Notes under the pieces: generated by a model
The model's input: the letters and a program-made list of their open reading frames with translations, nothing else
Database searches by the model: none
Told to the model about the DNA's origin: nothing
Made by a program: the position numbers and the translations under genes
NCBI GenBank assembly: GCA_018417955.1
Contig: JACTVC010000012.1
Coordinates: 682,001 to 746,000 of the forward strand
Length of the DNA: 64,000 nucleotides
Direction: 5' to 3'
Source of the DNA: Laccaria trichodermophora
Taxonomy: Eukaryota; Basidiomycota; Agaricomycetes; Agaricales; Hydnangiaceae
Part shown: positions 1 through 10,600 of the stretch, in pieces
Position numbering within the stretch: position 1 is the stretch's first letter
How the letters are laid out: each line of letters opens with the position of its first letter

Positions 1-697
1 ATGAACCGAGGCCTGACACGTTTAGGCGACGGAAAGACGGATATAACGGTGGCAGGAACTATGCACAAATTGAGCGACACGTTTGGACTGGCCAAGACGA
101 TGCGCCTTGTGTGTACAGTTCGAATGAGACACCCGATTGATTGAGCAAAGATATGATCCACCAGACGACACAACAAGCACGTTTGGACTGGCCAAGACGA
201 TAGAAGTTGTGTGAAATGTGAAAACATTCGTACGTTTGACTGTGCGAGTATACAATGCTGCAAGCACGTTTAGGCTGGATAGTAGTCAAGTGGAAAGATA
301 AGAACTTTCATTGCATGACCCTCTAAAGACAATAATGACAAACACTATACTACGCGTCTCGCTACTTTAGTCATATAAATTGATTTCAGCCATGTTATTA
401 GAGCAATGCTCAAAAATCCTGTATATTTTTCATCAGACACAGTCGCTAGTACACCGTCGTAACCATCTATCTTGTAAAATGGCAGGAACGGCCGGTAGGA
501 GGTGGATGTGGGTACAAGGGAGCCCCGGGATTTTGAAAATCACCCGGGGTAGATTTTTTTTTTTAAGCTGTCCGGGACATCCCCCCCCCTTCCCCTGTCA
601 GAATATTCCAAGAAAAACATATACGAATTCGGTATTTTTTACAAGAACAGTGTCCCATCGTCTACGCCCTGTGCCATACCGCTGCTAAGCACGCCTG
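1..697. other. 3' flank of the P-like gene with two copies of the 20-bp dispersed motif
   Basis: No convincing gene is seen. Two forward copies of CGTTTGGACTGGCCAAGACG lie at 80-99 and 180-199, 100 bp apart. A T-run of 11 and a C-run of 9 occur near 555-590. The short open frames here are not supported by any motif. Since the P-like gene reads leftward and stops at 698-700, this is its 3' flank and may be the 3' end of the element. Confidence 0.6.
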
Positions 698-3600
698 TTA
701 AGCTATACGCGCACGCTTTGTTCGTTCATGGAGTTCACAACGCCAATTCCTCGGGGCACAGGTATAGTTGAAGCATGCGAGATGAAACTGCGCGTTCAGA
801 TTAATACTCAATGAAAACTAAACATCGCGTTAACGTACCCAAGATGTTTCGCATCCATTGAACCCACAGTGCATAGCAGTATTAGAGCCCTGGACTCTTG
901 CTTCACTCTCAACGATGTCGCCGCAAATGCAGGCATACATCTCGGCCATATCCCGAGTTCTTCGAGTGCGTCCACTGCGACGTGTCGGAAGTGCCTCAAG
1001 GGTAAATTCGGTTTGATTTATCGCAACCAAGGCCGACCTGGAGGCTAGTACAAGTGAGTCATGTTGGTCAGACTGAGAAAATCGCCAAATAACTTACTGA
1101 TTATAGACTCTGCAGACTCTTCGTCAGCGTGAACTGAGTCTGTTTCATCGATTTCAGTCACCGACGGTCGTGGATCTACAGAATGGGCTGAAAATTCTTG
1201 TGTTACAACACAGTCACCTAATTCACGAAGGTCAGAATTGTCGTCGTTGCTATCCGAGTCAGAATTCGAGCTGGATTCGGATTCGGATGAAATTTCTGCA
1301 TCGTGGTCCTCATTCTCTGATAATTTCGTGACAGCAGGATTGTCCGGCGTGATAGAATTTCTAGATAAACAAAGCGGCAAGTTCATCAGGGACACAAACG
1401 ATGATGAAAAAGACCAAAAATACATTGACGAAAAGACTTGCCGAGTGCTATGAGCTTCGGAGATGACCAGCGGGTTTCTGGGCTTTGCTGCTTTTTTGCT
1501 TCTTCTCTTCGTGTACCTTTTCCCCCAAACTTTTGAAAGGCCCTTCCGCTCCGAGTCAGAAATCGAGAACGGAGCAGAGAAATCCTTGAACTTCAAAGTT
1601 GGATGGCTAGTTTTGAAGTGGGCCTTCATATTGTACTTCCAGACGGCACCCAAACTTGAAGGACAGAGATGACACAGAACCGGCACATTGGTACACGGGG
1701 AGCTGGTTGATTCCGTGGCGGCTGACTGGTAAGAAAATGGTTTGATGAGATTAGGACAGCGCGATCTTTCGAAGTCGATTTGTTGTGAGGCTCCGACTCC
1801 CTTGCCTTTTCGTAGGTAGAAAACGCAGAGAGGAGATGGACGAAAGCAAAGTCCACATAGTTCGAGTGATGTGTCAAGAGAATTGTCAAAAAGAAGATGG
1901 GCACCAACGTGCTCGAGCAACTTATGCGGGCTCTTTCGATCCCAAGAAAAGGTTGGGCAGCATTGAGGGCAATGATCAGACTCCACGTCAGGAATTCTTC
2001 TATCCATGCCCTCACCCTCACAAACAAAAGCGGCCTGCCCTTTGTTCCAGGAATGGGATGAGCGCATGTCAGAAAAGATGGAACTTTATTTGCGTACCTT
2101 GTGATCGATAGGGAAAACAGTCTGATCGTTTGACTTTCGGAATTCGCAATTGCTCCTCTGCCGATATTGAACCAAAAAGAGATGCCGCAAGACCGCGCAA
2201 CTCGTCGTTCTTGAACAAATATACCGGCTCGAAGGGTACACGGAGCGACACAGCAGGATCTATGACTTGAATGCAACTTCCTCGAGTTTTCAAAACGAAT
2301 TTTTCCATGGAACGATTCCATTTCCAGTCTGCGTTGTTGTGGTCTGGATCACTGATATCAGTTATTTCCAGGAGTTGATATATCTGGAACTGAATCGTGA
2401 CCGTCGACTCGAAAAGAAAATCGGGCCTGATCTCCAAAACAGAGACTCGATCAATGATGATGTCGTTCACCTGAACAATTGCAAGGAAGGAATTTCCTTC
2501 GCACTGAACCAGTGTTGCCACAGGGTCGCCGACAAATAAGGAACGTTGGTCAGAGATAACCCCAACAGAGAGTGAGCTTTCGTCAGCCGTTGAAGGTGGA
2601 TTGACAGTAAACCTAGTAAGGCCCGCAACTCGACCAAGACGGTCAGTTGAACCCGGAAGTGACGGAATCAGAGCTTTTCCACAGTTCTCGCAATGCGCGA
2701 GGTTTCGAAATCATCTTGCCGTCGACTTCGACAAAAGGATCAAATTTTCCTCTCCCCTCGCGGTTACTTTCAATAGCGACGTGGTCCTCGAGGTCGAGTA
2801 GTGGACCTTCTCCTACACCAAATATTGGCTGCTCCAAATTGAATCCGTTACATTCAAGCGCATTTCCATCCTCCTCATTGTTTTCATCCATTTCCTCATC
2901 TTCAGGTGGTTCCTTGTCTTCGAGATCGAGGCCAAATGGAGCAGCCATATCGAAGCCAGCTTCATCAAGCCCTGAAAGCAAAGCGCCGATTTTGTGTTGA
3001 TCTTTGTGCATTGGGAATGCAGATTCAACTATCCTTCGACCAAGATTCCAAGATGTCGCCAAGGAAACATTAGAAACCCGGACGTCACCTTCCCATGAGC
3101 TTGGGTTAATATGGTCAACCTTTGCTGTGACATCACCATTTCCATCCGTAACAGCTGTAAGCTTGGGTCGCTTCAGGCCGCGGTCCCATTCGGGGTGTTT
3201 CTCAAATATGTTGAGACACTCAACGGCATGTGAGAGGCGTGTGGAAAGCTGGAGGATATCAGCATTTTTATCCGTCCCAACCATTGATCTGACGAGACCG
3301 AATGTCGATTCAAGACGGTCTGTCCCAAGGAGTATAAGATAGAGCTTGCTGGTCGGCGAGCTAACTTTGGTTTTTGCAACACAAAAGTAGGCGTTCTTCG
3401 CAAGTAAAATAATATCACGAAATGTCAACGATTGCAGAGCTTTGCTTCGTGCGCCGTTGACCGTAAAAAGGAAAGTGGAAAGATGCGCGGCAGCGCTTAG
3501 GTGGGTAAGTTGTTCGTGCAAGCTGAGGTTGATCTGAATGAAGGGAATCACAATGTGGCGAAACAGTGAACCGAGCAGCTGAAGGGCATGGCGAGTGGAA

Positions 3601-4512
3601 ACAAAGCTGGGCGTATCGGACTCTGGATGCAGATCAGGTAATGACCAGACCTCCTTCAGTAAAGAATAGCACAGTGGAACATTCTGGCGGTCAGAGGGGT
3701 TGAGAAGATAGTCGAGACGGTGTTTCGAAACTCCCTTCTGCTTCAGGTGGAAACGTAATAAGGCGACGGTAATGTGAACACCGTTAACCATGACACCCAT
3801 TTTCCGCAACAGTAGGTTTCATAAACGCTTCACGATGTGCTTGTAGTCTTTGTCAGCCGTGAGGTTGTTATCACCAACAAGGCGATTCATGAGCCGCAAA
3901 GGGGACAGAAGTGGGAAAATTGGAGACGATGGAGACAGTGGCCTTTTATGGGTGAGAAGCATGAGCGCAGAACCTCGACGACTTTCACCGTCGGACGCGA
4001 CACAGTAAAGGGTTGGCCCAATTGTTTCTGCCTCTTCGTCGCAAACATCGATAACATTTTGAATCAAAGCAGCGTGAGGATCTGCCTTCTCCCTTTTACA
4101 GGTACCTGATATACCAAATGGCCGCGAACCATACGCGTGTCGGTCGCCTGACAAAATTCCAAAAGAGAAGACGGTCGCCTGATTAGTGCTTGTTAATTTG
4201 AATTTTCGAGGTAAGTAGTACAGATGGATGACTTACCTCGGTTGCCCAGTGAATATTGCGATCAATGATACCTTGTAAGAGTCCCTTGGGTACGTGAATC
4301 GTGGAAAAGTCGAGGTCGATATGGCCGGTATGTTCGCGACAAAGCCCTAGGATTTTATTTGTTTTGTCGTCCCATCGAGGGCGCTCTTCAACCTTCAGTT
4401 CGTCGATCATGAGAACGTATCCGGAGTTTGCATCTAAGTCAGTATCTTTGAAGATCGCCTGGATGTTACCCCGCAGTTCTGACTTGGTGGGAGTGCTTGC
4501 GCTTCCACGCAT
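698..4512 (-). pseudogene. P-element/THAP9-like transposase with C-terminal zinc fingers and PHD finger, copy 1, disabled
   Basis: Reading leftward, the pieces align in order with the P-superfamily RNase-H-like transposase. They are YVLMIDELKVE then a YD-type stretch (first Asp, about 4400), VASDGESRR (second Asp, about 4010), a D-KH-KR-NLL segment at 3819, and TDRLESTFGLVRS (final Glu with the LExxFGxxR signature, about 3300). Introns are short: the first exon ends near 4220 (GTAAGT donor), and a GC-AG intron lies at about 1370-1450. The C-terminal part has C-x2-C/H-x4-H fingers (about 1960 and 1640), an acidic Ser-rich stretch, and a PHD-like Cys/His set split by an intron (1000-720), ending at TAA 698-700. 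Damage: an in-frame TGA at 3819-3821 where the family has Arg (a CGA to TGA change would explain it), and a frame change near 2650. The 5' end is incomplete: 4512 follows an acceptor-like TTAG, so upstream exons are missing or unrecognised. The family call is inference from motifs. Confidence 0.7.
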
Positions 4513-4528
4513 CTAAGAAAGTTGAGGA

Positions 4529-4564
4529 GACACTAAACGAGTTCAAACGAACTTGTTTAGTGTC
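4529..4564. repeat. Hairpin-forming inverted repeat next to the P-like gene
   Basis: GACACTAAACGAGTTC at the left pairs with GAACTTGTTTAGTGTC at the right around an AAAC loop, with one mismatch. It shares its core (ACGAGTTC...GAACT...GT) with the 32-bp palindrome of the 152-bp tandem repeat downstream. It sits just upstream of the first recognised P-like exon. Confidence 0.8.
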
Positions 4565-4710
4565 TAAGAAATCGGATGAACCGGCGGGCTTCAAAGAGAA
4601 AGGCGGTTAGGAGGATGGTTGAGAAGTGAGTGGGCGCTGTCAACATACCTGGCATCACCATGACGAAAGGTAAGCCTGCAAGAGGTGTGGCAGGACCGTT
4701 GTGCTCGAAG

Positions 4711-5312
4711 CGTTTGGACTGGCCAAGACGACAGCGAGCGCGCAGATACGTCGTCTTGATCTGCAAGACGAATGTCATAGATACAATGCACTCAAACGTT
4801 TGGACTGGCCAAGACGTCAAAGAGCGTGCAACAAAGAGGGGGATATTGTCGCACTCGAAGCGTTTGGACTGGCCAAGACGTCAACGAGCGCGCAGAAGAG
4901 AGGAGGGAGACGTGGGAAGTTTAAGTTAAACTTCGCACAGCCTTGGCGAGAAGAGCAAGATTCTATGACGCACGAACGTTTCCCGATCGTTTGATGGGGG
5001 GAAGTTTCGTGCGTCATCGATTCATCGTAGCCATCAATCTTGCCAAGGCTGTGCAAGTTGAACTTCTGACCTTCTCTTCCATGCGCTCGTCGTCGTCTTG
5101 GCCAGCCCAAACGCTTCGAGAGCAAATTATCTAATCCATTCATCTCGCCGATAACTCCTGATGTCTCCCTTCTCTTCTGTGCGCTCGTCGTCGTCTTGGC
5201 CAGTCCAAACGCTTCGAGCGCCACGTATCTAATACATTCGTCTCGCAGAGCAAGACGCCGGCGTAACTACGCCATCTTTGGGTTCTTGTTGTCGTCTTGG
5301 CCAGTCCAAACG
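4711..5312. repeat. Symmetrical array: three forward and three reverse 20-bp motifs around a 53-bp inverted repeat
   Basis: Forward copies of CGTTTGGACTGGCCAAGACG start at 4711, 4797 and 4861. Reverse-complement copies start at 5094, 5192 and 5293, about 97-100 bp apart. Between them, 4965-5017 is an inverted repeat beginning ATGACGCACGAA and ending TTCGTGCGTCAT. The symmetry extends outward: 'cgcacagccttggcg' on the left is matched by 'tgccaaggctgtgc' on the right. The whole block behaves as a loose palindrome of about 600 bp. Two further reverse copies lie at 5811 and 5912. Copy 2 is at 56133-56734. Confidence 0.85.
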
Positions 5313-5404
5313 CTTCAAGCACTGTGGGTCCCATCCGTCTCTCTTGGTGAGCGGCCTTTTTTTGGCACAGTGCATTGGTCTGATTTGTTAACAGGCATAC
5401 CCCC

Positions 5405-6600
5405 ATACACTCCTGCCCCGATTACCTTCTATTCCCCGCATCGACTGACCTCCAGTTGCACGAAACGAGTTCGTTTGAACTCGTTTCGTGTTTGCGTAAT
5501 GTCTTCCAGTCCCGCGGATATGCAAAAACCCAACGGCGCCAAGGCTCTGGGCCATAGACCCCTCCTACCCTGATTCCCTTCTATTCCCCGCATCAACCAA
5601 CCTCCAGTTTCACGAAACGAGTTCGTTTGAACTCGTTTCGTGTTTGCGTAATGTTTTCTAGCCCCACGGATACGCAAAAACTCAACGGCGCCAAGGCTCT
5701 GGGCCGTACACCCTTCCTACCGCGATTCCCTTCTATTCCTCGCATCGATCTAATCCATTCATCTCGCTGATAACTCCTGACGTCTCCCTTCTCTTCTGTG
5801 CGCTCGTCGTCGTCTTGGCCAGTCCAAACACTTCAAGCGCCACATATCTAATACATTCGTCTCGCAGAGCAAGACGCCGCTGTAACTACGCCATCTTTGG
5901 GTTCTTGTTGTCGTCTTGGCCAGTCCAAACGCTTCAAGCACTGTGTGTCCCATCTGTCTCTCTTGGTGAGCAGCCTTTCTTTGGCACAGTGCATTGGTCT
6001 GATTTGTTAACAGGCATACCCCCATACACTCCTACCCCGATTACCTTCTATTCCCTGCATCGACTGACCTCCGGTTGCACGAAACGAGTTCGTTTGAACT
6101 CGTTTCGTGTTTGCGTAATGTCTTCTAGTCCCGCGGATACGCAAAAACCCAACGGCGCCAAGGCTCTGGGCCATAGACCCCTCCTACCCCGATTCCCTTC
6201 TATTCCCCGCGTCGACCGACCTCCAGTTTCACGAAACGAGTTCGTTTGAACTTGTTTCGTGTTTGCGTAATGTCTTCTAGCCCCACGGATACGCAAAAAC
6301 CCAACAGCGCCATGGCACGGGGTCATACACCCCTCCTACCCCGATTCCCTTCTATTCGCCGCATCGACTGACCTCCAGTTGCACGAAACGAGTTCGTTTG
6401 AACTCATTTCGTGTTCATGTAATGTCTTCTAGCCCCACGGATGCGCGAGAACACAACGGCACCCACGTTCTCAGACATACGCCCCTCCTACCCCAGTTTC
6501 CATCGATTCCCTGCGTCAACCCGCCACAAGATTCAGGAAACGAGTTTGTTCAAACTCGTTTCGTGTTTCCGTGATCTTTTGCAGCCCTACTACAGATATA
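5405..6600. repeat. 152-bp tandem repeat with a central hairpin, copy 1
   Basis: Units carry a 32-bp hairpin: 14-bp stem CACGAAACGAGTTC and a GTTT loop. Hairpins start at 5459, 5611, 6078, 6230, 6382 and 6534. Neighbouring starts are 152 bp apart, except for the jump from 5611 to 6078, which is filled by a second block of 97-bp/20-bp motif repeats (5760-5940). Later units have diverged. No coding potential is evident; open frames here follow from the repeat. Confidence 0.92.
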
Positions 6601-7640
6601 CGAAGTAGTTCACCTGAAATTTATCTACTTGTTTCTTGCTTACTATCTCTATCAGGATGCTAAATCAAGTCCCTTTATTCGCTATGCACAGGCTGCACAG
6701 AACGGCAAATACCACAACGAAGGGTATGCGAGAGAAGCGAGGCGGAAACTCTGATGACAGTTATTAGGTGAGATTATGTGCTACTAGATACCAAGTTGTA
6801 TACAAGATGCCTGCATGTTATTCCGATGCCGTTGCCTCAATTTCTGAATTGTCCTCTTGGGCCTTGTCAGCTTTTTTGAGATCCCCTGCCCATCTGTGGC
6901 GATTTTAGGCTAGATCCAACGGTCTGGACATATTGTGGGAGTCGAAATCTAGATATCGATGACGCACGAAACTTCCCCCCATCGAATGATCGGGAAATGT
7001 TCGTGCGTCATAGAATCTTGAGAATTTGTACCGAGGCTGTGCAACTTCGGTAGTATTCATCGTAGATTCCGATGACGCACGAAACTTCCCCCCATCAAAC
7101 GATCGGGAAATGTTCGTGCGTCATCGATTCTTGCTCTTCAAGTTCAAGTTCCCACGGCACCCTCTCTTTGCCACAGCACCCTCTCTTGCTCAGGTCTTTT
7201 GCGGAGCACTCTTCGTCTTGGCCAGTCCAAACGTTTTGTGCAATATATCTACCGCATACTATCCGTCTCCTTTGCACGCTCGTCGTCGTCTTGGCCAATC
7301 CAAACGATTCGAGTGCCACGCGTCTACCACAATCGTCTCATAAAGCAATACGCCAGCTTCACCACGCCATATCCGTGCGCCTGTTGTCGTCTTGGCCAGT
7401 CCAAACGCTTCGACCACGTTCGTCTCGCGGAGTAATTCACTGGGTTCTCTAAACCCACCAGTTCCTCTTCGTTGCACGCACGCTAAGCGCCAAGATCCGA
7501 GCACGCGGATTCAGTTACCATCAACGGTGCAAGGGCCTTATTCAAGATAAACGCTCCCCCCCCCCCCCATTATTTCCTTCTCTCCCTCTAACGCCAAACT
7601 CGTTTCATACGCATCTCTTCCATCCACGTCAAGTTATTAG
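6601..7640. other. Non-coding region with two 53-bp inverted repeats and three 20-bp motifs
   Basis: The first 330 bp complete the duplicated segment and show no gene. The 53-bp inverted repeat ATGACGCACGAA...TTCGTGCGTCAT occurs at 6959-7011 and 7072-7124. Reverse 20-bp motifs lie at 7214-7233, 7287-7306 (one change) and 7388-7407. A run of 13 or so C lies near 7555. A reverse-oriented diverged version of this block is in the large inverted-repeat arms at 26540-26900. Confidence 0.7.
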
Positions 7641-7698
7641 GTATGCATATCCTTATTACATGTTATGATGCACTTATATCAACTTCCACGTGGTAGTA

Positions 7699-10600
7699 AT
7701 GCCTACAACGTATCCTGCAGATAAGATCCGGACCATGCGACCTGATGGACCAGAGGACAAACGGTTCGTGGTTGATGGCAGACGTCTCGTCTACGTCGAA
7801 CACCGCGATGAACGCTTTCCCTACCTGTACGAAGTCGCTACCCATCCCCTGGTACACAACACCGTTGCCGTCAAACGCATCCTCGTGTATATGGTAGACA
7901 CAGATCCCGCAGCGTTAAAACGCAGAGCAGAGTGGGAAAACACCTTGTGTGTGCCCCTTGGACCAGACGCTGCAATGTCTCAACATGGTAAGCAAATTAA
8001 ATTGATCAATGCCGTTGTCTTCAATATTTTATCACAGGGCTTCTACGCGTCATGGATGGCACCGTCATATATGCTCGCGCATTGAACTGTCCTAAGGATC
8101 CAGTGACTGGTTTACAGATGGCAGAATATGATGTAATCAATTCGTGGTGCTTTGCAGGGTAGGTAGATTAAGAGAATGTTAATACAATTAAATTGTTCAA
8201 CGATGTTTCAGAAAACGTCTCCTTAATCCTGAAGTGGTAGAAGAGTTACATACAGTTCAAGGCCTGATACTGGGCAAATCTGAGGACATGACCAGGGATG
8301 CACCAACTAAAAATGACCAAGGGGAATATGTAGGGGGTGCTGCCATCGAACGGACTGGTGTTAAAGGCGTGAAGGGTACCCGCTGCTATTCGACTACTTG
8401 CACACACCAACATTCTAGGTGCTTGGTTGGCCCCACGGCACAAGGGAAAGTTTTTTCAGATAATGAAACATCGGAATGGACTGAAGACTTGAAAACCAGA
8501 AAACGTTCTGTGAAGGTGAACTAGAACACGCTCTATTATGTCTGATGCTATTAACACACAATCTAGGTCCATTCAGATGTCGCTGTCAAGGCTTTGACAA
8601 TGTTTGCACCAAAATCTTACATTGAAGCAGTAACCCTTAACGCAGAAGTCACGAACATGCCCAGAGTGGGGTGTGACGAAAACGTAATTACCCCAGCGCA
8701 GCAGGTGAATCTTGCGCCAGCCGTAAGATTTGAATCGTGCGAAGGTATGTACTATGCAGTTTTTCTTTTTTATAATATATTTATGATTATGATGCAGAGG
8801 ATGGATTGGTAGGCATGGGAGACTTCGGGAAAATCGATGGGCATACAGACGATTTTGATACTCCGGGATCCTTTACCTGCATGGTGGCCAACTCTCGGCT
8901 GCCTAAAGAATATGAGAGTGGACGATTCCATCTTCTTGGCCTTGGATGCTACTTTGTATTAGAATCACTTACTGTCATGTGCTTCTCTGGGTTACGCAAA
9001 CATGGTGGCACCCCTCCAATCGCGCCTCCAGGCGTTGAGCCTGCCCCAGATGCATACCGCTTTATGAATGTATGCTACCCTCCTAAGGCCATGATATCCG
9101 TTGCTGGTTCCTATGTCCAACCTCTTGCGTCACTACCAAGTAGACGACAACAAGATGATTTGTTGCTACTAGGACCAGAAATCACATCACAGATGTAGGT
9201 CAATAATATCATTGTATCTAGCTTTGTATATTTACATCTTTAATTAGGAACCCTCAACCTCTGCCATTATCAAGCCATGCCAATTGGGCCAACGATGGAA
9301 TTGTTATTATGGAGAGAAAATCACTTTTCCGTTTCTTTGTGCGATCGCTCCTTCAACTCTGTGCTTTCCTGCTTGGCCAACTGCCTCGAGTTATGGGAGC
9401 AAGGATAGATTCGACGATATTCCTAAGCGCCTTCTCATTCATTGACACCGATGGGAAGCGCTACTCGTTAGGACCCTGGGTCGGAGCAGAGGATGGTGTG
9501 GTCGTCGATACGCCATGTCAAGACAAGTCAAGTTGGGGTGGAGATATACCCTCATCACCTCTAGACACAGAAGGGTCTCAAGCCGCCAATATACGGAGCG
9601 ATGGGCCTGAACAACAACCAGAGGCTGAACTTCAAATTGATGTGGATCACGTCATTGCTGCACGTCATGGGCGTTGGAACCAATGGTTTGATCACCTTGA
9701 GACGCAGAGTAAAGTTATACCAACTCAGTGGGCACTATTTGAGATGAACGAAGATGGAAAGACACAGTTTGACCTGATTCAGAGTCAATTCTATGCAGGC
9801 CCTGGAAAGCCTTTACGAATCAAAAGCAAGACTGCAACAAAAAGTGAGCATTATGACTGTCATCATTTGCCTTATCTTATTAACCACATGTATTTATTTC
9901 AAGCTAATAAGCGGCAGCGCACTGAAGCGAATGACATGGAAATGGAAAGACTCAAGAAACGTAAGTCACTACCCTATTAATGTCATAACAAATACTGACA
10001 GTATGCTCAGGTCAGAAGGGTTCACATGTTGCATTTCCCCAAAAGCGTGAGTAATATTCTTCTAAGTAGTAAAGAATATGCTGATGTGTTGTAAAGGTGG
10101 CGATCTTTTTCATATTCTTCTTGACCCCTATGAGTCATTGTCAAAATATGGGAGCAGAAGAGAGGCTGTTGCTGCAGGTGATATAAAGTTAGATTTCCTG
10201 GAAAATCATACCATGCTGATGATCGACTTCTAGCATCTGAAGGGAGTACCCAAAAACTGTTGCTGCCTCCCAGACAAAGTAATTCCAGGGAAGTCGTCTT
10301 TCGAAAGTCTGCAAGAATTGAACAAATGCGCAAAAAAGGCCAATTGATGGATGGTGGAGCAGAAGATGATAACACAGATTCTGGTAGGCAAAAGCATGTC
10401 TAGTAATATGATATGAAGTTAATACAGAGAATAACAAAGATAATGAACGTGCTGCATTGGGGAATGAATTGAATGGAGGGGGCTATCAGAGGGGGCATCT
10501 GGGATACGATCATGAAGACCATTCAGATCCAGATTATGAGGAGGATTTTATGCCCATAGATGATGGGGGCGATATTAGATACTTTAACCCACATCAAACG

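Larger units (their letters stand above)
1..6931. repeat. Direct segmental duplication, copy 1 (truncated by window edge)
   Basis: This segment is repeated at 51424-58657 in the same orientation. The offset is 51423 at the start, becomes 51422 after a C-run near 590 (9 C here, 8 C in copy 2), and becomes 51726 after about 6300 because copy 2 has 304 bp more of the 152-bp tandem repeat. Only scattered substitutions separate the copies. Similarity stops after 6931, where copy 2 runs into an LTR. Because base 1 already matches, the true left edge of the duplication lies outside the window. Confidence 0.95.

Noticed and set aside
585..600. C-run length difference between duplicate copies
   Set aside because: A one-base homopolymer change, likely slippage or sequencing error; no meaning assigned.
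698..4512. KDZ (Kyakuja/Dileera/Zisupton) transposase
   Set aside because: The KDZ signature motifs are not seen; the MIDELKVE and LExxFGxxR motifs point to the P superfamily instead.
5405..6600. Possible CRISPR-like array
   Set aside because: Units are 152 bp, contiguous and without unique spacers, in a eukaryotic genome.
4557..7452. Many short frames with SSWPVQTL- or LDWPRRRRA-like peptides
   Set aside because: They are translations of the 20-bp motif arrays on either strand, not proteins.
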